The notes below the pieces were generated by a model. It was not told the origin of the DNA, did no database searches, and worked only from the letters and a program-made list of their open reading frames with translations. 64,000 bases of DNA from Allolobophora icterica (taxonomy: Eukaryota; Annelida; Clitellata; Crassiclitellata; Lumbricidae): the NCBI GenBank assembly GCA_963556255.1, contig OY744606.1, positions 2,387,076 through 2,451,075 of the forward strand, given 5' to 3'. Shown here piece after piece: positions 28,643 to 41,029 of this stretch (positions within the stretch are counted from its first letter, which is position 1; the number at the start of each line of letters is the position of its first letter). The position numbers and the translations under genes were made by a program.

Positions 28643-28887
28643 CACGTGATACAGACATGCGCGCTTGGGCCAGTAAACAACCCGCTGAGTCATGACAAAC
28701 GTCAACCAGTCATTTTGTTGCGTCGGTGCTTCATGTCATGTTTAAAACCATCTGACTTTCCTGTATATGTCAGTAATATCAGTCTGACGTCAGCTGGCGT
28801 GCATTCGTCACGTGGGCACTGATAAGCTACATGCCAGTATGACGTCAGCGGTGAGTCATATTCATGGCAGAACAGTTTTGCTGACTC
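28643..28887. promoter_or_regulatory. Cluster of bZIP/E-box motifs
   Basis: Within 245 bp: CACGTG at 28,643 and 28,809, TGAGTCA at 28,686 and 28,852, and full CRE TGACGTCA at 28,785 and 28,840, with a further TGACTC at 28,882. That density of CRE and AP-1 type palindromes is above chance expectation. No transcription unit can be assigned to it. Confidence 0.35.
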
Positions 28888-29204
28888 GACAGACATGAAA
28901 TCACGAACAGAGATAGAAATTTTTATGTTGACGGTAGAAGTAACTCGGTAATTTTTAAGTAATCCTTTAAGGACGTCCGCCAAAGAGGTCTTCGGAATGT
29001 CAACAACGGAAGGGTGTACCCAATGCGGACGTCCGCATCTAGAGTTTGTACTCTAGCTAATTCCGAACAGCCTCTGTCTTATAAACATACAGTCAGACAG
29101 AGAACCAAACAGGCCTATAGGCCTAACTTGAGAACTGTGCAAAGCATCCTACGGGCTACTCTCTTCCGCATTAACCAACGGCCCGGAGGCATGCCTAGGT
29201 TTTG

Positions 29205-29205
<1 letters not shown>

Positions 29206-29240
<35 letters not shown>
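29206..29240. repeat. TA dinucleotide array
   Basis: Uninterrupted TA units abutting a LINE fragment. Confidence 0.95.
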
Positions 29241-29241
<1 letters not shown>

Positions 29242-29660
29242 AGCTTTATGCGGGAGGAATTGCACTGGCGGCCGTGCATAAAAGCATTGAGTACAAGATT
29301 CTACTGCTTATAAGTAATTACCTTGTGGGCTGCGCTCTATCTTATCCCAGGGAGTTGTACATGTGGGTCTTGGTCTCATCGATTCCTGACCGTAGATTTC
29401 TCCGCTCTGCTGAGCAGGGTGACCTGGTTGTTCCCTCAACCAGAACATCCACTGTACAGCACAGAAGCTTGGTCCAACTCTCTGGAATAGTTTACCTAGC
29501 ATCTTACGACAGGAGCTTCTCGGTCTTTCTTAACTACCTCTATTCCGTAAGCGCTTGAAGACCATTCTGTTCGATCCTGGTTTTCCATCGTTAGGTCAAG
29601 AGTGCCTCTAATGAGTTCTCTCTCGAAGAGGTGCTATATAAATCTGCGATTACATTAGGC
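29241..29660 (+). mobile_element. CR1/L2-type LINE 3' end, second family
   Basis: Decayed frames encode LINE C-terminal motifs in order: ELHWRP, then YKILLLISNYLVG, LRSAEQGDLVVPSTRT. The 3' untranslated part (CTTGAAGACCATTCTGTTCG onward) is shared with an inverted copy at 60,089-60,179. It ends with a stem-loop (GTGCCTCT/AGAGGTGC) and CTATATAAATC. Frameshifts and a missing 5' part make it inactive. Confidence 0.8.
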
Positions 29661-30442
29661 CCCTACATTAAATTCACCGCAACTTCTTAAATCAAGGCCT
29701 ACATATCAAGGCCTATATTATAAATTGAATAAGGACAATTGATTGGTTTTAAAATATGGCAATGAAGTCGACGAATAACAGCTTAGTATGTAATACTATG
29801 TATATATGCAGGGCTGTAGTGGTAAAATTAGGGGTGAGCACACGCTACCTGTTAGTTTTCCGAAACAAATTAGAGGTGAATATACGCTACAGTATTCTGT
29901 GAGTATACGCTACAGTATTTTAATATAAATAAATATAAATATTTTTTAGGTGAGTATAGGCCTACGGTCTCTAGAGGAGAGTACACGCTGTACACCCGCG
30001 TATACCCTCGACTATAGCCCTGTATATATGTATTCGTTTATTCAACCAATCATGCAGGCAGAACGCTGTGTGTTGTTACAAGACAGAACGGAAGTGAATG
30101 TTTTACACGTGACCATTGATTGTCTCTTATTTCTTTGCTTTAGTAATTAGTAGGCCTATATATTTTTATATAGCATGCGAGGTATTTAGTTCTTGTTGTC
30201 TTTATCGGGAAGGACGAAGCTATGCTGCCTAGTAGTGTTGTTTTAGTTTTGCATTGAGTTTTAGTTTAAGTTATTATTGGTTTCACATGCTAGGTTTTTT
30301 TTTAGTTATTATTAGTTTTCGTTTTCGCATCAAGTTTTAGTTTTAGTTAATAACAACCAAAACCTCCTACTTTCAGTTTGTTTTTTATTTTATTTTTAGT
30401 TTCAGTTTGTTATTTGGTCACTGATACTTAGCCATCATGAGT

Positions 30443-31343
30443 GCAGTGCGTCTGATTTGAAAATAGTAGGCGGGTTGAAAATCGATCGCGCTGGACCGAG
30501 TAGGCGAGCGATATGCGGTCGACCTCGGGAGCTTTTATGTACAGCGTATTTTGTGTATCGTATTCGTAATTTTTCGTATCGCCGCATAGAGTACTCATTT
30601 AGTAGATCTATCTCACTTCAGTCCCGTTATCTGCGCAGGTCTCTTGAAGAGGCGCTATATAAATTCTCAGAATCAATGAATGAACATCACTAGGAATCTA
30701 CCATTGACGTAAGATGACGTGTGGCGGCTGATTTCACAAAGTTGGTTGAGCCTTCGGTATAGTACGTTGAACACTCATTTTTAGCTTGACCTTTCAGCCG
30801 GCAATCCATTCGAATTTTATCGGCGTTCTTTCTGCAGTAAATTTTGTTCACAGTCCGATGGTTTTCTATTTCGACTACATCGACATAGAACGAGTCGCCT
30901 AATTTCTATGACAGATACGTGCTCAACTGTACATTATTATTCGATTTGCTCATTTTGGCCACCACTGTTGTTTGAAATAATTTCGAAAATTGGTGATGCT
31001 ACGGATGATGTCACGCAGCGTGAGGTGTCGGCCATGTTGTTATGGCCAATCATATAGCACGAAATTGTAGTGATTAGTCAGCAGTAATTAGGACAGGTCA
31101 CGGCACGCATTCACCGCTTCCGCAAGTAAGTAAATTAAATTAATCGCAATTAGTTAAATAAAATAATGGTCTGGCTCTATGACATGTTCGTCTATCGTCT
31201 TGGAGTCTAACTCAAACTCAGCGAGCGACGACCGACGTTGAGAAGCCTTCGGCTAGGCGAGCGGTAAATCGCTCGCCGGTACCTTTGCTAGGCGAGCGAC
31301 CAAGAAGAGCGATCGATCGATCGCCTTAAATCAGACGCACTGC
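30443..31343. mobile_element. Nested transposon C (901 bp)
   Basis: Perfect 16-bp terminal inverted repeats GCAGTGCGTCTGATTT, flanked on both sides by ATGAGT (30,437-30,442 and 31,344-31,349), a 6-bp target duplication. Near its right end GGCGAGCG and CGCTCGCC strings form further palindromes. Around 30,641 it contains a retroposon-type 3' end (GAAGAGGCGCTATATAAATT). No transposase frame; superfamily not assigned. Confidence 0.85.
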
Positions 31344-31364
31344 ATGAGTGTACATAATTTTATT

Positions 31365-31621
31365 CAGTGCTTTTTTCTATAAAAAAAGGTTCCGGAACGG
31401 GACAATAGGTTCCGGAACGCAACAATTATGGGCGGGCTAAAATCCTGAGGAAAACGGGAATGGGGTTTGGTAGGGGTCTCAATAAACACTGAAAACAGTT
31501 CAAAACACTGAAATTAAATTAAAATAACTAAATTATTGTTTTTATTATAAAAATAAATAAATCATTTTTTTAGTAGCTGAAAAAAGGTGCCGGAACGCCG
31601 TTCCGGCTGAAAAAAGCCCTG
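31365..31621. mobile_element. Nested hAT-type MITE D (257 bp)
   Basis: Ends CAGTGCTTTTTTC and GAAAAAAGCCCTG, flanked by perfect 8-bp duplications ATTTTATT (31,357-31,364 and 31,622-31,629). GGTTCCGGAACG strings recur inside both ends. Only 21 bp from element C. Confidence 0.85.
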
Positions 31622-32237
31622 ATTTTATTACAAAAAGCAATCACTAGGTTTACAGTATGGCAATATGCCAGGTACAACCTGGTACATATACATGTATAGC
31701 CTTTTAATGACTACTGTGTGAGCCTGTGAGGCCTTATGAAAAGACGAAGGGTGATAGGCCTAACTGATGCATTCAAATAGCATCAGTTAGAAACACCGGG
31801 GCCGTTGGAAATGGGAACTTAGGAGTTGGGATGACCAGTGCTGCACGATGGGTTTATCTCTTAAACTTGACTGCATCACTGGACGTGTTAGTTGTCAGAA
31901 AGTGTCAGGCTGAGGTTGACGCCCAACTGCGGCCCCAGCGGCGGTAATAATTACTTCGGCAGGTGATGGATTGATGGGGTTATGTTTGATATATCATGAA
32001 AGCCAATGGTATGTTAGGCATACAGCTAGGTTTTCGTTATATGTTCTCTTTATTATTAGACTGTTTTACTTTCAGTTATCGTTTTTCGCGGGTTCCGCTA
32101 GATTTAGTTTTTATTTCGTTATCGGTTTTGTGTAAGTTTTCGTTTGCGCTATAGTTTTAGTTAACTAAAACCTTAAGTTTCCGTTAACGAAGGTTTTCGT
32201 TTTCGTTACCGTTAACGAAAACAACACTACTGCTTAG

Positions 32238-33742
32238 GCCTATGTCGCAGATTGTATGTAGAGACCCTTTGGGAAGGGCAGAGCCACTGAAGAACGTGCT
32301 TCTCATTGCGCTGTATAGCGTTCACAAGCACGTCGTCTGCTTGCGCTCGAGGGAATCAGCCGAGGGGTATCTGCTTGTAAGAATCCTCCGCGCCTCATCC
32401 TTCCATAAGCCGTTCTAGACACAAATTGAAGCCATAATTATGCTGAGGACAAAAGCTATTGAATGAGAGGAAGAAATAGCAGAAACTAATTAATCAGCGT
32501 TGGCATGACTACAGGGAAAATGACGTCAACAACGTGCCATTGGCTAAATTTATTGCCATCGGAGATGGCACTAAATATGAAATAAAATTTCTGTAGCAGC
32601 CAATTTAAACCAGTCGGCTAACGGTAGGCTATATTTCGCACAAGAGCCGTTAAAATCTCGCTCTTTTCGTAGCTCCGCCACAGCCCGTACACTGGTAGTA
32701 CCAGTCGTAAGACTGTTCTAAGGAGGAGGGTGACGTCGACGGCTTCGGTAGCCATAATATGTCGTTAAAACTGGGAAGTACTATTTGCGTAATAACCGAG
32801 TTCTCAGGTTACAAAGCAATGCAATAATATCAGTACTGTTAATTGAATTTGGAGGCGGACATACTGCGCATTACTATAATACGACTATCTCATCTGCGCA
32901 GTTCGTAGGCGAAATGTCAACCTACGTATGTTCTCGCGATTTCTACGCAGTTATAACAGCAATAGAACAATACAGACCAAAGGTACTTCTTTGTGTTTAC
33001 TTAAGTATGCCCGCTTATCCGCCCGCAGCCAGATCGGCAATAGCGGCCAGAGCTGCCTAAAGCGTGTAATCGTTCTCTCCCCCATTACCTCCGGGACTGG
33101 CTGATATATGACCCACTTAACGACTCCGACCATGGCAGTATGCAGAATGAGTCGCGGCCGGTCTAAACAGGCCCACCGAGCAGTATTGAACAATATTAAA
33201 CATGTGCTATGCTATGCTACGTTGGCAGCACAAAGACTTTTGTCCATGCGCCAGCCGACAACCGCTGAACGCTGTGTACGCCTCGTGCAAACCGACGCCA
33301 TACCATATTAGTCATCCGGCATAAGCCGATAACGCCCCAGTGGCTGACGTTAGTAGCTAGGCAGCACGTAGCAGATAGCCGGCTGACTGGTTTGCGCCAG
33401 CCTGGCTTGCCGCGCAGAAGCCGTATGCCGCCTAACGTTGTATGCAGGCGGAGACCAGTGATTGCTATTGGCTTGGCGGTTATGCAGCGCCAGTCTGCTT
33501 AATTGATCTATGCAGCATAAGTTGGCTGGCACGGACGGCTTTGGCCTAAGTGCGGCGCATGGATACTGTCTCATATGCAAATAAGCTGACTGGTTGAAAC
33601 TAGTTAAAACCGGATTTGCGCATTAACATAGTGCTAGGTGCTACGATGCTATTCTGAGCGCTTTCGGCACGTTTCCGGTTTGTTTCGGCACTTAGTTGTA
33701 ACGCAAGAGCCTTTGTTCAGTAGCTGTTCCTGTAGTGTGCGC
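32238..33742. other. No confident gene; possible promoter region
   Basis: Contains TGACGTCA at 32,521 with a nearby CCATTGG (CCAAT-box type). GC content rises around 33,000-33,600 just ahead of the candidate first exon at 33,743. No frame is convincing. Confidence 0.3.
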
Positions 33743-33795
33743 ATGATATCCGTCGTGAATGGAGTAATAGCGGCAAAATACAAAGATAAATTAAG
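33743..33795 (+). CDS. Candidate 5' exon (ATG to splice donor)
   Basis: ATG at 33,743 opens 17 codons (MISVVNGVIAAKYKDKL) and ends at a strong donor, TTAAG|GTAAGA. It leaves 2 extra bases, while the exon at 42,047 needs 1, so it cannot join that exon directly in frame. It could be a 5' untranslated exon or need an intermediate exon. Evidence is limited to the splice site and short frame. Confidence 0.25.
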
Positions 33796-34369
33796 GTAAG
33801 ATATTTTAAATATGGCGTAAAATAAGATGTAAGCGAATAGATGTGATCATCTATTAGCGTAAACAGTATCGCAAGAAGATTTCCGCTAGTTTCGAAAGTA
33901 TTGGAAAACACCTGGGACTAAGATTGCAAACACGCGACGTAAATTTACACCCATCATCGCTATGTTTTCGCTAGTAATGCTCTCGTATGATGCCTTTGTG
34001 TGTTCTATATTTCTCGAGGTAAAATTCGTGCTACTGTGAGTTATAAATTAATTACACAAAATAATGATGACGTGTAAAATAGAAATTTACGTAATTTGAA
34101 TTTTGACCTTGACTATTTGAAGGTCAGTAATTTTCCATTACTGAAATAATGCCGGTGAAGGTCACTGGTTATTTTCCATGAATTTGGATGTTTTGTTCTT
34201 ACAAAATGTGACACGAAGTAGTGAGTTGGTACAGTGCTTTCCCAAATATCTTTATCTGTATACCAAACCAAAATGATCTTTTAGGATACTCTAGAAAACA
34301 CTTCAACTTTTGGCATAGATTTCTGTACATTTGGACGACAGTTTTGAAAAATGCAAAGTGGATTAAATT

Positions 34370-35290
34370 TACCTCGGCTTGACCTGTAAACTACAGAATA
34401 TGTTTTGAAAAGCACATTGTTTGCATAAAACTAGTAGCATTTGACCCTTTGATGTGAAAGAGAATAATTTGATAATCCATAACTTGGCATAAACACAGCG
34501 AAGTGAGAGCCTTTGAAGGTTCATAGGTCAATTTTGAGAACCTATTGTTTGACACTGACACAGTATAGTTTGACCGTTTGAAGTAAGTAAGATAATGTTG
34601 ATAATGATTTTATCACTGCTTGCTAATCAAAATCGTGATCATAGTACAGTTTGACCTTATGAAGTATGAAACAATATTTGATTATCCATAACTCCTATTC
34701 ACACAGTACAGTGTGATTCTTTGTAGTCAGGAAGATAGTATTTTTAGAATAATTCATGGCTCAGCGTGAAAACAGTGCAGTTTGATGCTTTGAGGCATAG
34801 AGGATAATATTTTAAGATTCCATGCCTTGTGTATTCTCAGAATATTGTACAATCCAGTGCAGTTTCACGATTTGAAATATATCAGATATTATAATGAGAA
34901 TCCACAACTTGGCATAAGCTTAGTACAGCATGACCTTTTGTAGTTAAGAAAATAATATTGATGACCTACAGTTGTGCATGACCATAGTATAGTTTGACCT
35001 TGAGAAGTTGTGAACAATATTCTGACAATCCGCAACGGTGGTGTAGTTTGACCTTTTGAAGTTTGAAAGATATATTTTGAGAATCCATGACACAGGATGA
35101 AACCAATGGCTTGATGCTTCGAAATACAGAGATTTCTGATCATGCGCTGCTTGGCGTTATCTTAGTGGACTTTGACCGTGTGAAGCAAGAAACCTGATAT
35201 TTTGAAAATCCAGAACTCGGCAAACACCTGTGTACAGTTTTACCTTTCAGACTAGGGAAGATAATATCCTGAGAACATTGTTGTGTTGCT
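34370..35290 (+). repeat. Diverged tandem array, units about 70-85 bp
   Basis: About ten degenerate units share the core CATAGTACAGTTTGACCTTT followed by GAAGT, a purine-rich stretch, TATTTTGAGAATCCA and CTTGGCAT. Cores are visible near 34,440, 34,571, 34,650, 34,728, 34,782, 34,864, 34,929, 34,996, 35,048, 35,168 and 35,230. Non-coding; it lies in the presumed large intron of the gene to the right. Confidence 0.75.
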
Positions 35291-36131
35291 GTTTTTGTTA
35301 AGAGGTCAGATTGCAAACTACCTGCTGGGTCACGGTTTGGGAGAGGCTTGAAGTGCGGCAGAGAATTGGGCCATACATCTGGTTCAGATGCTTAAGAGTG
35401 TTGATGTTTACACAGAGTTTGTGTACCCAGTAGTTGAGGGTACTTGAATAGCGGATAGATCCAGTTTTGAGAGTACTTCTCTGTACATGGATCATCCCCT
35501 TTGGCCCACATTCGCCAGTATCTGTTGACGTGTCCGTTAGGCCAGTACCTAGTACTGATGTGTGCGGCCTTATCCAATGTCTGCCATGCCTGTACCTTTG
35601 AAAGTAAACACCGCCTATCTTCCAGCCGGCTGTCGGGCATGAAGCATTAGTGGCTGCATCAGGCCGAGAGCGGGTGCGGGTAGCCTCGCAGGGTTTGGCT
35701 GGACTGCAGGAGGGCCACGCTCGAGGGCTGGGTAATCAGTGAAGCAGCGGGTAATCTTGGTTGAATTAGCTCCTTGGTGTGTACTTGATGTTGGGCCATC
35801 CGTGGAGGCCGACCCATCGTAAACCAGTGTTCATGGGAATCAGGGATATAGTATGCACAGTCCGGCCTTGTTTTTGGCCGAGCACTGTGAACGGACAGAG
35901 GCGCCTTCTATACAGATGCCTTAAGGCGGTTGAGAGGGTTTCATATGATGATAATTGGTAAGCAGACATTTTGTTACAGGACATTTGCAGACCTCAAAGC
36001 GAGATGTGTGTTGCTGTACCTTGTCAGTGATATAGGTCAGATGCAGTATTAAGGTATATAGTTCAACATTTCACATATATGACGTATACATGATAGATAT
36101 ATCTTGTTATGAAAAGCATATATATACAGAC

Positions 36132-36136
<5 letters not shown>
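35291..36136. other. Unidentified moderately GC-rich block
   Basis: More complex composition than its neighbours, with several minus-strand frames of 65-82 codons (35,298-35,984). I cannot match them to a family and they are not connected by clear splice sites. It may be old transposon coding debris. Confidence 0.25.

Positions 36137-36171
<35 letters not shown>
36137..36171. repeat. TA dinucleotide array
   Basis: Uninterrupted TA units. Confidence 0.95.
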
Positions 36172-36173
<2 letters not shown>

Positions 36174-36224
36174 TGTACTAAAAGTATTGTTAGTAAAGTA
36201 TTGAATAGTACTTAATAGTCATAA

Positions 36225-36300
36225 ACTTAAAATTCTAAAGCGCTACGCAAAAGCTAGTCACAAAGCACCAGCTTATTCATGAGCACTGCATTATATATAT
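36225..36300 (-). repeat. Dispersed repeat family R1, copy 2
   Basis: Minus strand reads GTGCTCATGAATAAGCTGGT, then GCGTAGCGCTTTAGAATTTT, matching the core of 6619-6705. Confidence 0.65.
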
Positions 36301-38379
36301 ACAACTTAATTCAATTTTCAGTTCAATTATAAATACAAATAGCAGCAGATACAACTAGTAAATTATACATAGCATTATATATGACTTAATTATACATAGC
36401 ATAAAAATGACTTAATGTTTTACATAACATTGTCTCATGTAAGGCATCAAGCAATGTTTATTAACTTAAAATTGACGTCTAACATCGTATATATTCATTG
36501 TATTTGCATACAAACAAATTATGTATATCAATATATTACCAAGGCCTAATAATATTCTATGAATGGGGTTATGCAGGAAGTAATCATACTCTTGTAAATT
36601 TGTATAGCATCACTTCAAGAGACTCCTTAGAGGCGCTCAAAGTAAGTTCTCAAGTGAATGGATAAATCAAATACAGAGATATCTGGACAGCCCTTGGTTT
36701 GCTTTTAACAAAGGAAACAAGAGTAAGGGGGTAAGGGAATTGCCTCTTAAAGTATCTTACAATACAACAAAATACAATGACATTTTACAATGCCCTTAAA
36801 AGCTCAGATGTGCTCAAACTGCTCATTGAAATACAGTAAAGACACATTGGTCCAACAGACCTACATTAAAATGATGTATTCAGTTGAGTTCTGCCGGTGA
36901 TGTGTGATACTATTGATAGCATAGATGTAGTTCCCCAAGATATACTGAATAATCGTGATTGTAGTAACTCCCCATTGGCCGAGGCCCATTAGACCCTTAC
37001 CATTGTGACTAGAGGATACTTAGAAAGGAATGTATTGAGCTCAAAGTATTGAGCGCTGAGGGCAGATTGTATGCATGAAGACTTTGCAAAGAATCTTAAG
37101 TGAATCCATACTTCTGGGTAAGAATTAGTCAGGTATGTGTACATTCAACAGAATAGATGAACAAGTTGATTTTGTTATTAAATATTAAATAGTACTCGCA
37201 TATGCTGAAATGTTTAATCAGCCATGTTGACACAGTAGATAGCGAGGCATGCTGCAGAGACTAACTTTATTTTCAAGATCCTCCAATGATTCCACTGAAT
37301 GGTAATTTAGGTTGTTTTTCAGTTGTGTTGTTTTGCACTTGCAAATTAGCAAGCTGGCTGTTTTGAGTTCTAGATGAGATGCAGGTTTCAAAACAGATGT
37401 ACTTGCGCAGGTGTTGCCCACTGGTATCAGGTGCTATTTCCCAGACAACTATTGAATTCTAGATAGCTTTAGAATTGAAATGACTAGTTCTGTACTGTTC
37501 TTTAGATACTGCCAATTATAAGAACAATTACTGATATAGGTTTAGAACATAAATTGCCAATCAGCAAACAAGTCCTAATTTAAGTTGGCTTTTAAACAAA
37601 GAGTTGGCAGGTGTTCAAGGAACTTGGTGTTTAGCAAGGCTGACATTCAGCTTGACCTAGAGCTACCTAACTGCATTAATTGTTAATTAGTAGCTTCTGT
37701 TAGGCTAATGTAAATGTGTAATGCACAAAACAACAACCAGGCTATAATCAGTTCAGTATACATGCATAGAAGGCAAGTCAGGTACCAGAAGAAACCTGGA
37801 CCTGATGACTGACAGTCCACCATACTGACCACTAGATCGTCACACAACCCCAGTCTACAAACTTCACCTTGTAACATTTTGGAGTTTTAGTGGAGACCAG
37901 CTCCTAACTTTTTCTGTCATGTAAATAGAAAATTGTTAGTGAATGGATTCAAGAGCATTCAGTACCCTACGTGTTGGCTACTTGCCCAGGACCAAACTAC
38001 AGGGGTGCGGTTTTGTAACGCCTATTTGTTATTTTATGATAAGAACATGTGGCAGGTATGGAGCCTGATAGCAAAATTGCCTCTCGTCGTCCAGAATCAA
38101 GATATATTTTATCGTCCAAAATAATCAATTGGAGTTTAGAGCAGTATGGAAATCTTGAAAAGGTCAGGGCCTGCTGATTAATCAGACCAAGGTCATGTAA
38201 TGTAAGATTCTGGTTAGAATCACATGAGACCAGACAGGTTTTAATGTGCTTGGGCAGCTGGACTCCAGACGGGATGCACATATTTATCAAGACCTTAAAA
38301 GATTGAAAACACTGAGGTAGTACTCTTGTCACAGATTCAACGTTTGTTTCAATGTAGAACAGCTGATCTGGTCTCTTTC
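36301..38379. other. No gene seen; probably intronic
   Basis: AT-rich sequence with short frames only; consistent with intron of the gene whose main exons begin at 42,047. Confidence 0.4.
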
Positions 38380-38815
38380 GTTAGGATAATCTTCCGACTC
38401 ATATCCGCCGTTCCTTCGTTTATGATAATTGGTACATACGAACAATGCATTCAAAGACCTTACTTGTAATTAACATTGTGAGAAACACTGTATGACCACA
38501 TGAATAATTATGAATCCTAAATGAAACAGTAAGTGGTTTAGAGTTGGTGAACTCCTCTGATTCATCGGAGTCACTGCATGGCTGAATGTCATGTGTCCGG
38601 GTCATGAGTTGAATTATCACATGATTGCTTTGTCGCATGACATCTGTGACATTATTTTCACTTGACATCTATGATTGCTTAAGTGGGTCAATCATTAGAC
38701 TGGTAGCCTGCATGATTGATGAGTTGACTGTCCCACTGCGTGGCTATTTTTTTGTACAGGTTATTGTTTCAGACATATTGCAGGCAGGTAGATATACTTC
38801 ATTAAGTGAACACAG
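38380..38815 (+). repeat. Dispersed repeat family R3, copy 1
   Basis: Collinear with 52,520-52,920 over about 400 bp, sharing ATGATAATTGGTA, ATGAATCCTAAATG, GAGTTGGTGAACTC, GAGTCATGAGTTGAATAAT-like and ACTGGTAGCCTGCAT segments. Non-coding in both copies. Confidence 0.7.
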
Positions 38816-40335
38816 AAAATTGGTTTATCCTCAATTGTGGGTAGTTATATCATTTAGTGGCAAATTTGCTGAGTCATTTACATAATTACTCGAGAAATGG
38901 AAAGACATCATGACTGGATTAATTTATGTTGTTAGGGCATGATGCAGCAGTAGCCTGCTTGTCAGATTTTGCATTGAAGGGTGGGACAACATTACCATGG
39001 AGACAATGACGTAGAGGAATATTCCGTTGTGTGCGTATATGTATCAAGGCACTTGATATAATTATATCTATTTTAGATGGGTAGTCATGTGGTCACTCTT
39101 TTTGGTGGATACCCAGGCCGTAATTTACAAACATTTTGAACTCCTAGACCATGAACCATTTTGAAAACATGAAGTTTTTCCATATGAATAACTGGTAAAT
39201 GGCAGTGCAGGTTTGTGTGCTGGTTATATGCACGTTCAATGAATCCGACATTGTGTGGTTCGCATGCATTTGATCTCACGTATTTTCAGTCCCATGCACA
39301 TTCAATCAAATCTGTCTTGCAAGCAGTTGATCCCACACATATGTGATGCCAAACATGTATCGTCACTGTCGTTCAATTGCACATGTTCAAACCCATGCAT
39401 TCAATATTTCACATGTACATGTTCAATTCGACTTGTGTTAATTCTAAAATGCACATTCACACACTGATACCACATCAAACATTCCAGAGCATATATATAT
39501 ATATATATACATATGTATATATATCCCAATGCACCTACGCTTGTCTGCACGTATGTCCATGAACTGATATTCACACACCGAATCGGCACTGTTCGCTCAC
39601 ATGATACCAACTCCAAACATGATGCAACCAAATGTACCAGTGTAGACATTTTCTTTCATCTTTTCTTTATGTCTGATCGGCTGTTTGGAGTGAATCGTAG
39701 CTTTTGAAGTTTCTGATCATTTCCAGATCTGCAGATGTAAAAGTGTTGCATGTAGCTGCTGCCAAATTGGTTTCAGATGGTTGTGTTTCAACATCTGTCT
39801 GGTGTTCTGATTGATTGAATCTTTATTGAATCAATCAGAAAATTGAACCAGAAAGTGCAACGAACTCAATTACGGAAAAACCAATTTGGTGACTGGTGTT
39901 TGCATAGAAGCCAGTTAGTACTAAGCTATCTGTTACATGTGTAACAGCGGGTATAAAATTAGGAATAACACAAAATTGGTGTGGTGAAGAGAACTGGTCA
40001 AATCTTGGTTCATCCTGAGAAGAAAGCATTCATGTTGTACAGCTGTCTCGTTGGTCATGGCTAGTTCTTGGAGTAGCCTTACGAAAACTTACTGTACTGA
40101 TATCTTAGTATAGTAATCAACATTGATGTCAAGTTTAAGTACTTGAGTTCTTAGTTATACGTTAGCCAGATTGGGCTACATACTTTGCTTGCTGTGTATC
40201 TAGCAATGGGTAACTTGAGGTGGTGAATCTTCGAATTTTGCAGCTGTAAACCTAAGCCTGTAACCAATTCACAGTATTCGCTATTGGGATAAAAAATAAA
40301 AGCGCATTTACTATTTCTTTTATCTACATTTTCAG

Positions 40336-40410
40336 AGCTCTGAACAATGGCAACACCATTGAATGACCCATCAGTCATAGCTTTAACAGCCTATATCCCT
40401 GGACTTAATG
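40336..40410 (+). CDS. Weak candidate exon upstream of the zinc-finger/SIM gene
   Basis: Follows a good acceptor (TACATTTTCAG). An internal ATG at 40,347 opens MATPLNDPSVIALTAYIPGL and a donor-like G|GTCCAC leaves phase 1, which fits the exon at 42,047. The donor is poor, so this is only a possibility. Confidence 0.15.
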
Positions 40411-40610
40411 GTCCACACACCTCACAAAGACTTGACAAAAGCGTAATTTTCTTGTGTTAATGTCCCAAAAGCAGAGTGGAAAGTTGAGATTGCCCTTATA
40501 ATGCTGCATTGATTTAAGTGTGCCGTGTGTTCTTGGCAACTTCCAAAGGATAGCATCTCTCTGAAACAATGGAGTGACCCAGCCTATCACCTGCTGCATT
40601 TGGTGTAAAT

Positions 40611-40740
40611 AGAAGAGTTCATCACCTGGTACGCATCTTGTCCAGAGTGTTAAAGAAGAGTTCATCACCTGGTACACATCTAGTCCAGAGTGTAAAAGAC
40701 GAGTTCATCACCTGGTACACATCTTGTCCAGAGTGTTGCA
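40611..40740 (+). repeat. Three tandem copies of a 43-bp unit
   Basis: Each unit contains GAGTTCATCACCTGGTACAC and TGTCCAGAGTGT. Identity between units is about 90%. Confidence 0.9.
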
Positions 40741-40832
40741 CTTTATAATCATAAACGTTAGATTTCTTAAGTGCTGCCTTTAAAAGCCAAGTGCAGGGCA
40801 CCAGCTTATTCATGAGCTCTGTGTTGTGTCAG
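40735..40832 (-). repeat. Dispersed repeat family R1, copy 3
   Basis: Minus strand reads GAGCTCATGAATAAGCTGGT, then GCCCTGCACTTGGCTTTTAA and a GTTTATGATTATAAAG tail. It begins where the 43-bp tandem array ends. Confidence 0.7.
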
Positions 40833-41029
40833 GAGTGCTGGGTTGTTTAGAGGTATCAAGTAAAAAACCAAGTCCGATCAATTGGCAGAAGACCAGGGAC
40901 TTGTTCTTAGAATTCCTTATGCACCAATTAATTTTTGTTTTTTTAAATTAATTGCCTGATAATTGGCAAGCACATTCCAAATTTTCCATTCTTTTGCTGT
41001 CATTGCAACCATGTATAATGAAATATTGC

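Larger units (their letters stand above)
30233..32229. mobile_element. hAT-like element A, host of two nested insertions
   Basis: Terminal inverted repeat TAGTGTTGTTTT at both ends, flanked by CTGCCTAG (30,225-30,232) and CTGCTTAG (32,230-32,237), an 8-bp target duplication with one change. Subterminal regions are full of GTTTTAGTTTTCGTT-type repeats in opposite orientations. Removing the two nested elements leaves about 0.83 kb without transposase. The same ends occur on element B (49,443-51,331), which has transposase remains. Confidence 0.85.
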
